Assembly: GCA_021397835.1 (NCBI GenBank)
Contig: JAJFZO010000094.1
Span: forward strand, 10,268,001-10,332,000
Source of the DNA: Moringa oleifera
Lineage: Eukaryota; Streptophyta; Magnoliopsida; Brassicales; Moringaceae
Length of the DNA: 64,000 nt
Direction: 5' to 3'
The position numbers were made by a program, and so were the translations under genes. Under the pieces are notes generated by a model that made no database searches, was not told where the DNA came from, and saw nothing but the letters and a program-made list of their open reading frames with translations. Positions 26,028 to 36,122 of the stretch are shown here, one piece after another (position 1 is the first letter of the stretch; the number at the start of each line of letters is the position of its first letter).

Positions 26028-29000
26028 ATGGCGTTACTACATTTAAGCCACGTAACCCTGCATCAGTGCCTCCTCCGCCACTGTAAGCCACTCTCCTCTT
26101 CCAAAGGAATCCCTTCTCTCAAGAATCGCTTCTTTTCCGTTACTGCAACGATGGCTTCCTCTTCTAAAAAGGTAGCTGATCACCAAAGTAGAAACGCAAA
26201 CGAAATTGTTTTCATTTGACTCTAATGTTTTTTTTCTTTTCCCTTTTGAAATTTTCTGTTTAGGTTTTGGTGCCAATTGCTGATGGAACGGAACCGATGG
26301 AGGCCGTCATAACGATCGACGTGCTGCGGAGAGCCGGAGCCGACGTGACGGTGGCTTCGGTGGAGAAGCAGCTTCGCGTTGACGCCTGTCACGGTGTCAA
26401 GATCGTCGCTGATTCTCTCATTTCTGATTGCAGCAACACCGTTTTTGATCTCATCACTCTCCCTGTATCTCTTTTTCTGTCTTCTCTCTCTTTGTACAGA
26501 TAGACATACTTGTTGATGTGTGTGTTTAAACATAGAGAATTGGTCCATAGACAGAGGAAGATAAGGTACTAGATGTTTAAATGCGTAGAAATCCACAAAA
26601 TAGTGAATGGTTGCAGCCTTATTTACTTTTCCATTGGAAACTAGTTTTTTTTCTTTTTTTGTTAAACATGATGTGCTGTGAACAATTCTAACTCTTGTTT
26701 ATGCTTGTTAATTTTTTGTTGGCCCAAAATCTTATGATAGAGGTGACTAGTGTTGTATATGTAGAACAGAATTATAAATAACTTGCTATTTAGGTTTTCC
26801 TTCTCTCCATTGTGCCTCTGTCTTAATTTAGATGGTTATGCTTTGTGGGATTGCTTTTGATATTCTCTCCTCACATATTTTCCTCTGTTATTTTTTTTTT
26901 CTTCCCTTTGGCTGGGTTTTTAATGAGTTCATATTGAGTTTTGTTTATTTGCCTCTAGTTTTAGTTTAACTTTGGCTTGTTTGACGGTGTAGGGAGGCAT
27001 GCCAGGTGCTACCAATCTTAAAAATTGTGGAGTTCTAGAAAGTCTGATGAAGCAGCAGGCTGCAGATGGGCGGCTTTATGCTGCTGTTTGTGCTTCTCCT
27101 GCAGTGGCACTGGGGTCCTGGGGTCTGCTACAGGGATTAAAGGTAAGCATTAGCCGACCATCTTTTAGTATTATATTGTCTATGTTATCATGGTTGATGT
27201 TTGGTTCATTAGTTGTTGGGGTAATGGTTTTTGACAGGCTACATGTTATCCGTCATTTATGGACCAATTAACATCCTGTGCAAATGCTGTTGAGTCAAGG
27301 GTGCAACAGGATGGTAAAGTTGTAACAAGCCGGGGACCAGGAACTACCATGGAGTTTGCTGTTGCACTTGTTGAGCAATTGTATGGGAAAGAGAAAGCTG
27401 ATGAAGTCTCTGGGCCTCTGGTATCCTGTCTTCCCCCCTCCCCCCCCCCCCCCCCCCCCCCCCACCAAAAGAAAATAGTACTTCATTGCCAGGGGAATTT
27501 TGTGAAAGAGTGGATTCCATCCTTCATGAGTCACTGTCAACAGAAATGCATTGGAGGTGATAAATAAGGACTGTTTGCATGTTGTAATCGAGGGATAGTG
27601 TTGCAAGTACCTAAAAAGAAATCACAAACTTAAGCAGATGCAAATTCTGACTAATTTTCAAATCTTTTAAAGATGACATAGATATTACTGTTTTAAAATT
27701 AATTTTAAATTACTTGCAAGGTTTGCATAGATCTAATTGTAGACATTGAGTTATTGTATTTGAGGGAGTAAGACATTGAAATGGGGAAGTGGAAGATGCA
27801 GAGTTTAACATGCATAGTAAAGCCTATAACAATTAAAGATAACCATTGAAGTATCAATTAGTCAGTGGGGTTCCCCATATAGGCACTCATTTGTGTATGA
27901 CAAAAAGTAGAATATGATTACTCTCACAGGAATCTGTTCCAGTATGGCTGGAGGTCATTAAAACACCTTGTATGAGTGGAACTAATATGTTTGTTAATTT
28001 TAGAAACCAAATAGATTTATGAGTTAAGGGTCAGTAAAGAACAAAATGAGTCTGGTTTTCATTACTGTTGGGGTGCAAATGGACAGCAGAGTTATGGTAT
28101 CTAGTTTGAAGACTTTAGGACTGTCATGGGTGACTGTGGGATCTGTGGAGGCGGAAGTTGCGGCATGGACATGGCAGGGGCTGGGGAAAGAAAAGGAGAG
28201 AGTCATCAAGATGATGCCTCATAGTGGTGAGAAAGAAATAGGAGAGCTTTTGATAATTGTAAAGCTCTAATCACTATAATTAGGGACTCTTGGGTTAGAT
28301 TGCTAAAATTCTGGGAGTTAGGAGGGGATTTTGTATGAAGAAAATGGAGCTGAGACTTAGCATATAAAACTTTTTTGTTTCTGCTCAAAACAGTTGAGGG
28401 TCAGTTGTCAGAGAGTTGCACGTGACAATTTTGTCAAAAATGCTTTGTCAAGTGTTGGGTAGAATTAAGCATTTTGCAAGCTATGCTTTTTTTTTTTTGT
28501 TTAAAAAAAAGTAGTTCGAATAATATGTATTAATTAACTAGAAGCTGAAGCCTGTAAATAAAATGGGGATGTTAGTGTGAGCTCGAATCTGAATTTTTTT
28601 TCATCACTTGTGTAGATAATGCTTGGCAATTGAAACAATAGGGAAGAGGGAAATGCATTGGCTATTTTGCTTATGCATCTTTCCTGCGTTTAATGTTCTG
28701 TTGATACAAATGGACAACATATTGTATTTCTTGCTGTAAAATGTCCTCACTTTTTAATTTCTCATGCTCATTTGTTGCTCTGATCATGATCTCAGCTGAT
28801 GCGCCCAAGCCATGGTGATGAATATACTATAACTGAGCTTAATCCAATGAAGTGGACATTCAATAATACCCCACAGGTGAGATTTCAGCTTTGGTATATA
28901 CATTTTGTTTTCTTTTTTCAGTTCTTAATATCTTATGAATCACTTTTATTTGTATCTCACAAGTATGACTGTGTGAGCGTGCACATTCTCATCTTGTTGG

Positions 29001-31264
29001 GTATTGGTACAAATTTTAAAAACCTTCACTCTACACATATGCTGTACAAGATTTGAGGCTTAATAAAGGTAGTGGATTGAAGTTAGAGATGAATCAATTG
29101 GTGGAGGCTAATGGGACGAGTCAAGCGATATTACTAACCTGACCTACAAGATCAAACCTATAACTGGCTCTTTTCATTTATGTTATTTCAAAGTTTTGAG
29201 GAAAGTTTTAAATGAACGAATAGTTAAATTTGATTGTTATATACCAACTTGTAAATTGATTTCAGAAAGAGTTTGCATGACTTGTTCTAGGACTGAGAGG
29301 CGTGAATCAGAGGGGGTATTGAAGCAGGTATTTACCCTGCAATAGATAAGTAGTTAATTTAGATGAAAAAAATTGAGTTCTAGCAGAATTTTTTTGATTA
29401 TTAGGAACAAAATAGAATATATTACTCATAGGTATGGTTGGTAAGACTTAATTACAGAGAGCTCTACAAAATCCAAAAGATCCTCATTTACAAAAAATCC
29501 ACCCATCTCCCACATTTTCAACAAAAGCAACCATTGGTTCCTAATAATTTCCAATGTTGTCACCTTTCCTTCGAAAGCTCTATTGTTCCTTTCCCTCCAA
29601 ATCAGCCTCGATACCACAAACTGAATATTCCGAAGCAGCCACTTCCTGTCATTCTTCCTATGCAGTCCACTCCTGGTTAAGATTTCACCATCTACTGACC
29701 CTATCATTACCCAGGATATACCCAGGACATTAAGGATGTCTTCTGATCTTCCTGGACCAGCTGCAGTCCAAAAACAGGTGAGAGACTGCTTCCTCTGCCT
29801 TTTTGCACATGTAGCATAGATCACCAGGATTACACCCCTCCTCAAGTTATCCATGGTCAGAATCTTCCCCTGGCAGAAACCAATAATTTATCTTAATTTT
29901 CAAATGATTATTAATTGAAAGTTATTGAGACATTTTGATTTTTAGTGTCATAGGGTTAAAATTTCTCAAATTCTGTCGTTGCTTAAAGTTCTATTGTCGC
30001 CACTTATATTCAGTTGAATTAAGGATGTATGTATTTTGCATCTTTTTCAGATTCTTGTACCCGTTGCCAATGGCTCAGAGGAAATGGAAGCTGTTATCAT
30101 CATTGATATTCTCCGGCGAGCTAAAGCAAATGTTGTAGTGGCTGCTGTTGGCGATAGCTTGGAAATTCTGGCTTCTCGGAAAGTTAAACTAGAGGCAGAT
30201 ATGATCCTTGATGAGGCTGCAGAACTTTCATATGACCTGATTGTCTTGCCTGTAAGTTTGCTGCTAAACTTTCACATTGCCTGATGAAGGGGATTTGGGG
30301 GTTAGGGGAGTGAAGAAATGAATCGTGGTTGGTCATCATCAAAATTTTTGCTTAACTCCTTTGCATTGACAGGGTGGACTTGGTGGTGCCCAAGCATTTG
30401 CTGACTCAGGGAAGTTGGTGAATATGCTAAAGAAACAGTTAGAATCAAATAGACCGTATGGAGCAATTTGTGCATCCCCTGCTTTAGTGTTGGAGCCCCA
30501 TGGATTACTCAAGGTAAAAACTTTACCATAGTTGGATATCAGGGCTACATTCTTAAGTTTTGTTGAAAGACAATTATTATGGTGTTTTTCTGCATGGTTC
30601 TATTGTATCTCTATGGTTTCACAATTCATTTATTGAATAGGGAGACTGGATCATGATGTTAAATTTGAATGAAAGACTTTTACCTTTTTTTCACTGTCTT
30701 GGAGGGGCTATTTTTACAGAGCTCCTGATAGTCAGCACCTATCGTGGACTTTTCACTTTGGAGGCTTATTCATGTTTCCCTTTGAGCTTGGCTTTCTAAA
30801 ACTCCTAGCATTGCAAGATATTAGCTTTCACTTGAAACTGCTTCTCCTTAAATTATATTCCCCAAGTTTAGCACAGAACTTGTTGCTTATTTGATAACTT
30901 CTACTCTTCTGATTTTTTTTTAAACCCCTTTGTACAGCATTTCCTAATTTTGATTAATTCTTTAACATATGTTGACTTCTCAAATCCAAGTGGGTTATTC
31001 TTTTATTGGGTCTTTTCTAGAATTTTCAATTGAGTAAGATGGTTTGGTATAATCCAGGGTAAGAAGGCCACAGCCTTCCCAGCATTGTGCAGCAAACTGT
31101 CTGATCAGAGTCACATCGAAAACAGGGTTGTGGTTGATGGTAACCTTATCACCAGCAGAGGACCAGGAACTTCCATGGAATTTGCATTGGGAATTGTGGA
31201 GAAACTGTTTGGGCGTGAGAAAGCATTGGAGCTTGCAAAGATAATGCTCGTCACTGACCAGTAG
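26028..31264 (+). CDS. DJ1B: DJ-1 family protein with two DJ-1/PfpI domains and organellar leader, 435 aa (DJ1A/DJ1B type)
   Basis: Homologue of the Parkinson-disease protein DJ-1. Plant members are linked to oxidative-stress tolerance, glyoxalase activity and chloroplast function. Exons: 26028-26171, 26264-26464, 26993-27142, 27238-27420, 28796-28876, 30051-30251, 30373-30513 and 31058-31264 (1308 nt, all phase 0). Residues 1-48 form a Ser/Arg/Leu-rich leader typical of plastid or mitochondrial targeting, which favours DJ1B over the cytosolic DJ1A. Domain 1 (about 49-226) and domain 2 (about 254-435) each keep the glutamate ([18 protein letters not shown]) and the nucleophilic-elbow cysteine (AAVCASPAV, Cys148; GAICASPAL, Cys353). 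The histidine of human DJ-1 is replaced by Tyr or Phe at the aligned sites. Exons 2 and 6 are both 201 nt, so the two domains arose by duplication that kept the exon pattern. I used the ATG at 26028 rather than the in-frame ATG at 25941. Confidence 0.95.
27440..27463 (+). repeat. Poly-C tract (24 C) just after a splice donor
   Basis: An unbroken run of 24 C begins 20 bases into DJ-1 intron 4. Such C runs can form i-motif (C strand) or G-quadruplex (G strand) structures, and they are error-prone in assembly, so the length shown may not be exact. Confidence 0.95.
28040..28390 (+). mobile_element. LINE remnant (zf-RVT end of a non-LTR retrotransposon) in DJ-1 intron 4
   Basis: Decayed coding sequence similar to the element in the next intron. 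It has [18 protein letters not shown] against [18 protein letters not shown], and after a frame change [27 protein letters not shown] sequence against [27 protein letters not shown] sequence. This is the region after the reverse-transcriptase zinc-binding domain of plant LINEs. It is oriented with the gene and broken by stops and frameshifts. Confidence 0.75.
29420..29880 (-). mobile_element. LINE remnant with zf-RVT zinc-knuckle region in DJ-1 intron 5, antisense
   Basis: On the minus strand the sequence runs [13 protein letters not shown], then in a shifted frame [18 protein letters not shown], the CCHC zf-RVT motif of plant LINE polyproteins. It continues with [18 protein letters not shown] and the terminal [10 protein letters not shown] stretch. 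At least one frameshift separates the knuckle from the rest, so it is dead. Only the carboxyl end of the polyprotein remains, as expected of a 5'-truncated LINE copy. Confidence 0.85.
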
Positions 31265-31734
31265 AGCTTGTATCATATGTGTACGTGCTTGTCCTTTTAG
31301 TACTGTGTTGGAGTCTGTGAAGACTAAAGTCTAAAGGTGAATTCATATTTGGATTTGAGTTCACAACGCGGTGATGTACAATGAGTTTTGTCCATAAATA
31401 AATGAGTTTTGCAGTAGCTGAACAAATGAGAAACACTAAATAAGATGATCTTCATGATTGCTTTCTTTAGCCCTAAAACAGAGATGTAAGCCTTACATTT
31501 CTCATTTGAACAGAGAAGATGTCATCGCAGCATGGTAGAAGGGTCTTGTGGACCTCGGAAGGCTAGGATGGTTTTATTGCTTGTTTTAATTCTGCGCCTC
31601 TCTCGATTAAAACTCCAGTAGGAGGATGAGCTTTTTGGCCTTGCTGTTTCATTGATTGGCAGGTCAAAAGGTTCAATTAACTGAGCCAAGGAGGAAATGT
31701 TTGTGTCCATAGCAGTAGAATGATCAGGTTCGCA

Positions 31735-32150
31735 GTCATAAAATTTTGAATCGATTTAAAATTGATATAAATGGTTTCAGTTTGATTTGATTATAATTTA
31801 TGTAAATTTTGAATTAGAATCAAAATTGATTAAATTAATTTTTAAAATATTAAAAATAATTTTAATTATAAAAAATATATTTTAATAAAAATATAATTAT
31901 TTTAATTTTAATTTTATTAAAAATTTATAATTAAAATATTAAATATTAATTTTTTTAAACTAATTTTTAACTAAATGTAAATCGAATCAAAATTTAAATT
32001 CAACTTGAATTAAATCTGAATCATTTATAAATCGAAATCAAATTTGAACCTCGCTTATAAATCGAAGCTTTAATCGTTTATGAATCAAAATTTTAACTAT
32101 TTTGAATTGATGGTTCGGAATCAAAATCAAACTGAATTCAAACCTTAACC
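31735..32150 (+). repeat. AT-rich dispersed repeat, copy 1
   Basis: A stretch dense in AATCGAA, AAATTTGAA and AATTTTGAATT motifs. It ends with GAATTGATGGTTCGGAATC followed by AAATCAAACTGAATTC. The same order of motifs returns in copy 2 about 1 kb further on. The family is unknown; it may be a degraded non-autonomous DNA transposon. Confidence 0.6.
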
Positions 32151-32629
32151 TGATCTACTTAGTAGTAGTATAGATTTTTTGTCCTTGGATAGTTCCCCCA
32201 TGCATTGCTGGATGTATGGGTCGGTGATGCAAGTATCTTGAAACGTAGTGGCTAGAGGTAAGACCTCTCTATTTTGAAACTCAGATTAATGGATTATCCT
32301 TCAATTGATTCTTCGCCCTCCACAGATTGAGGAAAAGTATAGCAAAGCTGGCTGGCACTAGTGAGGTGGTTTTGAGGTTAATTATATAAAGGTTTTGATT
32401 TTAAAATTAAGGGATTTGATTGACCTTAGTAAAAGGATGAACCAAAGCCCTTTTTTTTTTTTTTTTTGTTAATTCTGCATCGGCAAGCGCAGAGCGGGGT
32501 GGCTTTTCTTGTTTCCCCTGTGGTGAACAATGTTTGTAAGAACAGAAAGGCAGTCACCCTTTTTAGCCTTCCAAGAGATCGATATTTTCATATTTTAATG
32601 TTAGATTTTTAAAAAGTAGATAAAAAGCA

Positions 32630-33165
32630 AGGGTGGTCACAATTTAGTTTTAAATGTGAATCCAATCGTAATTTTTAGAATTTAAATTAAATTAAAATTA
32701 TTTTTATTTTAAATTATAATCGAAATTATTTTAAATATAATGTAATTATAATTCATATAAATTTTAAATAAAAATTAAAATCTATAGTTTCGATTTAATT
32801 TTTAATTAAATTAATTAAAAATATATAAAATAAAATAAATTTTTTATAAATAATAATTTTAAAAATTATTATTAATTTAATTTAAAATTTTTAATTTAAA
32901 TATAAAATATATCTCTTTCAATTAAAACTGAACCATAATCAAATTTAAATCTGAAACTGAACTTAAATCGAATTTGAATTGAACATAAATCAGATTTAAA
33001 CTAAACTTGAGCTTAAACTGTTTATAAGTTCAGAACTTGAAGCACTTTTAAATCAAATTTTAATTAGATTCAACATTTAGCGGTTTAGATTCTCGATTCA
33101 CTTTAACTATAAACTTTGAATTGATAATTCAAAATCGAAATTAAATCAAATATTAACTCTAGTTA
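32630..33165 (+). repeat. AT-rich dispersed repeat, copy 2
   Basis: Same motif vocabulary and order as copy 1, in direct orientation, ending with GAATTGATAATTCAAAATC followed by GAAATTAAATCAAATATTAA. The copies differ at many sites and by insertions. I cannot see clear terminal inverted repeats or target-site duplications. Confidence 0.6.
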
Positions 33166-34899
33166 TCCTAATAAGAAGGATAGCATTACGCTGATAAATC
33201 ACATTTGATATTTAAACTTAAATTATAAAGAGAGACCAGATTAAAAGTTCAATCTCCTCCACCTATTCAAAATCTGATTAGTCACCCTCGACTGCTTGTC
33301 ACCAAGTCTTAATTGGGTTCTTGGCTTCATTAAGTTGGGAAGGCACCAACTCGATCACGTGATAAAGTCTTTAATTGATTTTTATTCTGAATGGTTTTTT
33401 TTGACCTTGCAGTGAGATACAAAAAGGAGGAGCCCGGCAGAAAAAATGCTGAAGAACTATTATTGAACAGGTAAAATTTCTTCTTGCTTTTGGTGAATCG
33501 AAACTGCACTGCTTTTGTGTCTTTGTGACTCCTCAGCAGCTGCTTTCATTAAATTAAGAAAGTAAAACCCATCCATTTAGGACCCATCAACCAGTTTGCT
33601 TTGTGAACCAGTGAACCTCCTAGCTAGGCACAACTTTATAGAAAATAGGAAGAGGATGAAACAATAATGCGTTACCATTGTAGTCTAAAGTTTTTTGCTA
33701 CTTGTCAAAAGTAGCTCCAACAAAACTTGCTGCCTTTGGGGCTCTGCCTCTTGCTTTCACATCCAGCTGAATTCTATTTAGGCATCAGAGTCTTCTTTCC
33801 TTTCTTGCTGTTCGCTCCTCTATCAGTGTATCTTATCTGACTTCTTCAACTGCTGTGAACAATCATGGTCATTTCCTCCATAAATTGGGTTTCTGGGTCA
33901 ATCTCTCAGTCAGAAAAATGTGCCTGAGATGAATAGCCTCCCCTTGCAATGTATTGGTCCGCAATTCAAGCTTGACAGAGTCGTTAGAACAGACAAACAT
34001 GTGAGTCAAATACCTAGTCTATATTGAAACCAGCGAATTCCAGGAAGAAGATACAAGAAATTGTTTAACGATTCAAGCGATAGTTTATAGGAGTCCACTG
34101 ACTCACACTGATGAAGCTTGAAAGATTAAAGCTTTAGAATGACAAAACTCAACAGGGATGAAATGCATCTATTACAGAAACAACGTGACCATGTTGGAGA
34201 GGTCAACTTCACATGGGTACACAAGAAGTTTCTCCCATATATTTGATTAATGTTTTGCCTCATGATGGATTATGGGACAAAATAAAAGAAAATATAAGCG
34301 AGAAACAAAGCAAGCCAAGTAGATTTCAAGAATCTCTGACTCCTAATGTGTTTTATCAACCAGTTCTTGAATTACTGTTTCCAGCCTGAACATGGTTTTG
34401 AAAATTAATCCTCTGATCTTGTGCTTTTACCTTACTTTATATGTGATTATGTGCTTTTACTCGTGAATAAATAACTAATAATTGGAAAATGGGTAATGGT
34501 ATTATTATCTGTGACTATATCTAAGACAAACAGAAGTAAAAACCTTACCTGCCTCTTGATAATGGCAGGGAAAGTTGAAAGTGTAGAAAGGAAGAAATAA
34601 GAAATGAGTAGGCCTCTTTATAGGGGCAAAAACTACGGTATTTTATTTTATTTTGTTATTACAGCTTATAATCTCCGCGCGAGGCCAGAAGACTTTACAG
34701 TTAGGAGCAAGAAATCGCATTTATGTTTCTGGTCCATAAGATAACCATAAATAAAAAATTATGACGCCATAAATATGGACTAAACGGTATTTATGACGTT
34801 ATTATTGCGTGCTTAACCGGCTGTTAGCTTTGACTTTTCTCCATCATCTGCGTTAACGGACCCTACTTTCATAGTCAGGACTTCACAAGAGCCCGTTAC

Positions 34900-34913
34900 T
34901 TCAAGGCACGCAC

Positions 34914-34953
<40 letters not shown>

Positions 34954-36122
34954 GACTTTCTGAGGGCTTCCATCTCTCATTCTGTATCGAGATTTCTGCT
35001 GCAGTTGCTTAGCTTTTGAGGTGAGTCCTTTGCGTGGTTTATTTTGTTTAGATTCTGTAATGGTTTTATATCTGCTTTCTTTCTGATTGTTGGAGAACAA
35101 TGGAGGAAAACGAAGACTACCTGAGTATGGGTTTTCTCTGTTTTGTTCCGTTGTTCTCTTCTCTCATACAGTCATACAAACAGGGAGTATGTTCTGACAT
35201 GAGAACAACATCAGAGACCAATTACTTGTATTTCTCTCTCTTTCTCTCTTCTTTAAAATCAAAGCCTTTCTTTTTGTCCTAATTATCTCTGGACGCAATG
35301 TTTAGATAATGAGCTCGCTTTTTCTTTTTTTATGGTCTAATTTCTCAGCAACCAAACAGATACTTAGCTGTATTGTCACATTTGCTGCTTTATCTTGAAC
35401 AACTATATTGTGGTAGCTAATGAAAAAATGCAGTGCTCAAATAGTTTGCAGAATGATCAAAACCAGCATGCAAGTTTGATAGGTTTTTCTCATAATAATT
35501 CCGTTGGAGGTTATCATCATCATCATCCTTGTTTGTTCTATTGGGGAGAATTAAGCTTTTGAGTGATTGGTTCTGTATTCAAAATTTTCTGAAATTTGCT
35601 TTTGAACAACAACTTACATTTCCACAAACTCTTCTAACTCTTTGGAGATGCTTTTTCGTTGTAGATCATTGTCTTTGGTTTTATGCATATATGTCTTGTC
35701 AATGACTTTTCAGCTTGAATAAGTGAATTAAGGACTGAAATTGTGTTTTGACCATGATGACATTGACTGGGTCCTGGTTAGATTTAGTTTTTCAATCTTC
35801 TGCACAATCTTGAACGGGTATATCACCGAAATTTCTTGTGGTGGTTGTTACATCTTCAGATAATCAATGGCAAAGTTAAATCTTCATCATATTTGACTGA
35901 AATTTATTTCATCCTTTTACCCATGATAGATTTATGTTCTCCTTTTACCACCCCCCCCCCCCCCCCCACTCCCCCCCTTATTTTTTTTGGGGTGGGGGGA
36001 GGGGGGAGGACCTTGTGGTGCTTAATTAAGAACCGTTAGGTAAAGAGTGCACACGTGTTTGGTAAGTATATGTGACAGGAAGTTTGGTTCAATGGTTTGT
36101 GTTTGCAGGCAGGGACTTAGTG
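34900..36122 (+). promoter_or_regulatory. Kinase 5' UTR exon with CT microsatellite, and leader intron
   Basis: A CT dinucleotide run at 34918-34947 sits in a leader-like sequence. That sequence ends in a strong donor (TTTTGAG|GTGAGTCC, exon end 35020). An acceptor just before the start codon (TTTGCAG|GCAGGG, about 36109) gives a 1.1-kb leader intron with the T-rich plus strand expected of a plant intron. Reading frames starting at 35100 cannot be joined in phase to the kinase exons, so I treat them as intronic. Confidence 0.65.
35951..36010 (+). repeat. C-block facing a G-block (possible hairpin, i-motif or G-quadruplex)
   Basis: A C17 run and a C7 run are followed, after an 11-base AT spacer, by runs of 4, 6 and 6 G. 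The C block can pair with the G block to form a very stable hairpin, or each can form a four-stranded structure. It lies about 110 bases before the end of the kinase leader intron. Confidence 0.9.

Larger units (their letters stand above)
31265..34900. other. Intergenic region between DJ-1 and the kinase, with AT-rich repeats
   Basis: The first few hundred bases should be the DJ-1 3' UTR. Then come two diverged AT-rich repeats (listed separately), a poly-T tract near 32452-32467, and ordinary AT-rich sequence to the kinase promoter. No protein or RNA gene is visible. Confidence 0.6.

Noticed and set aside
35100..35282. Reading frame MEENEDYLSMGFLCF as a first exon of the kinase
   Set aside because: None of its possible donors joins the kinase exons in phase, while the ATG at 36123 gives a perfect join and a family-like N-terminus.
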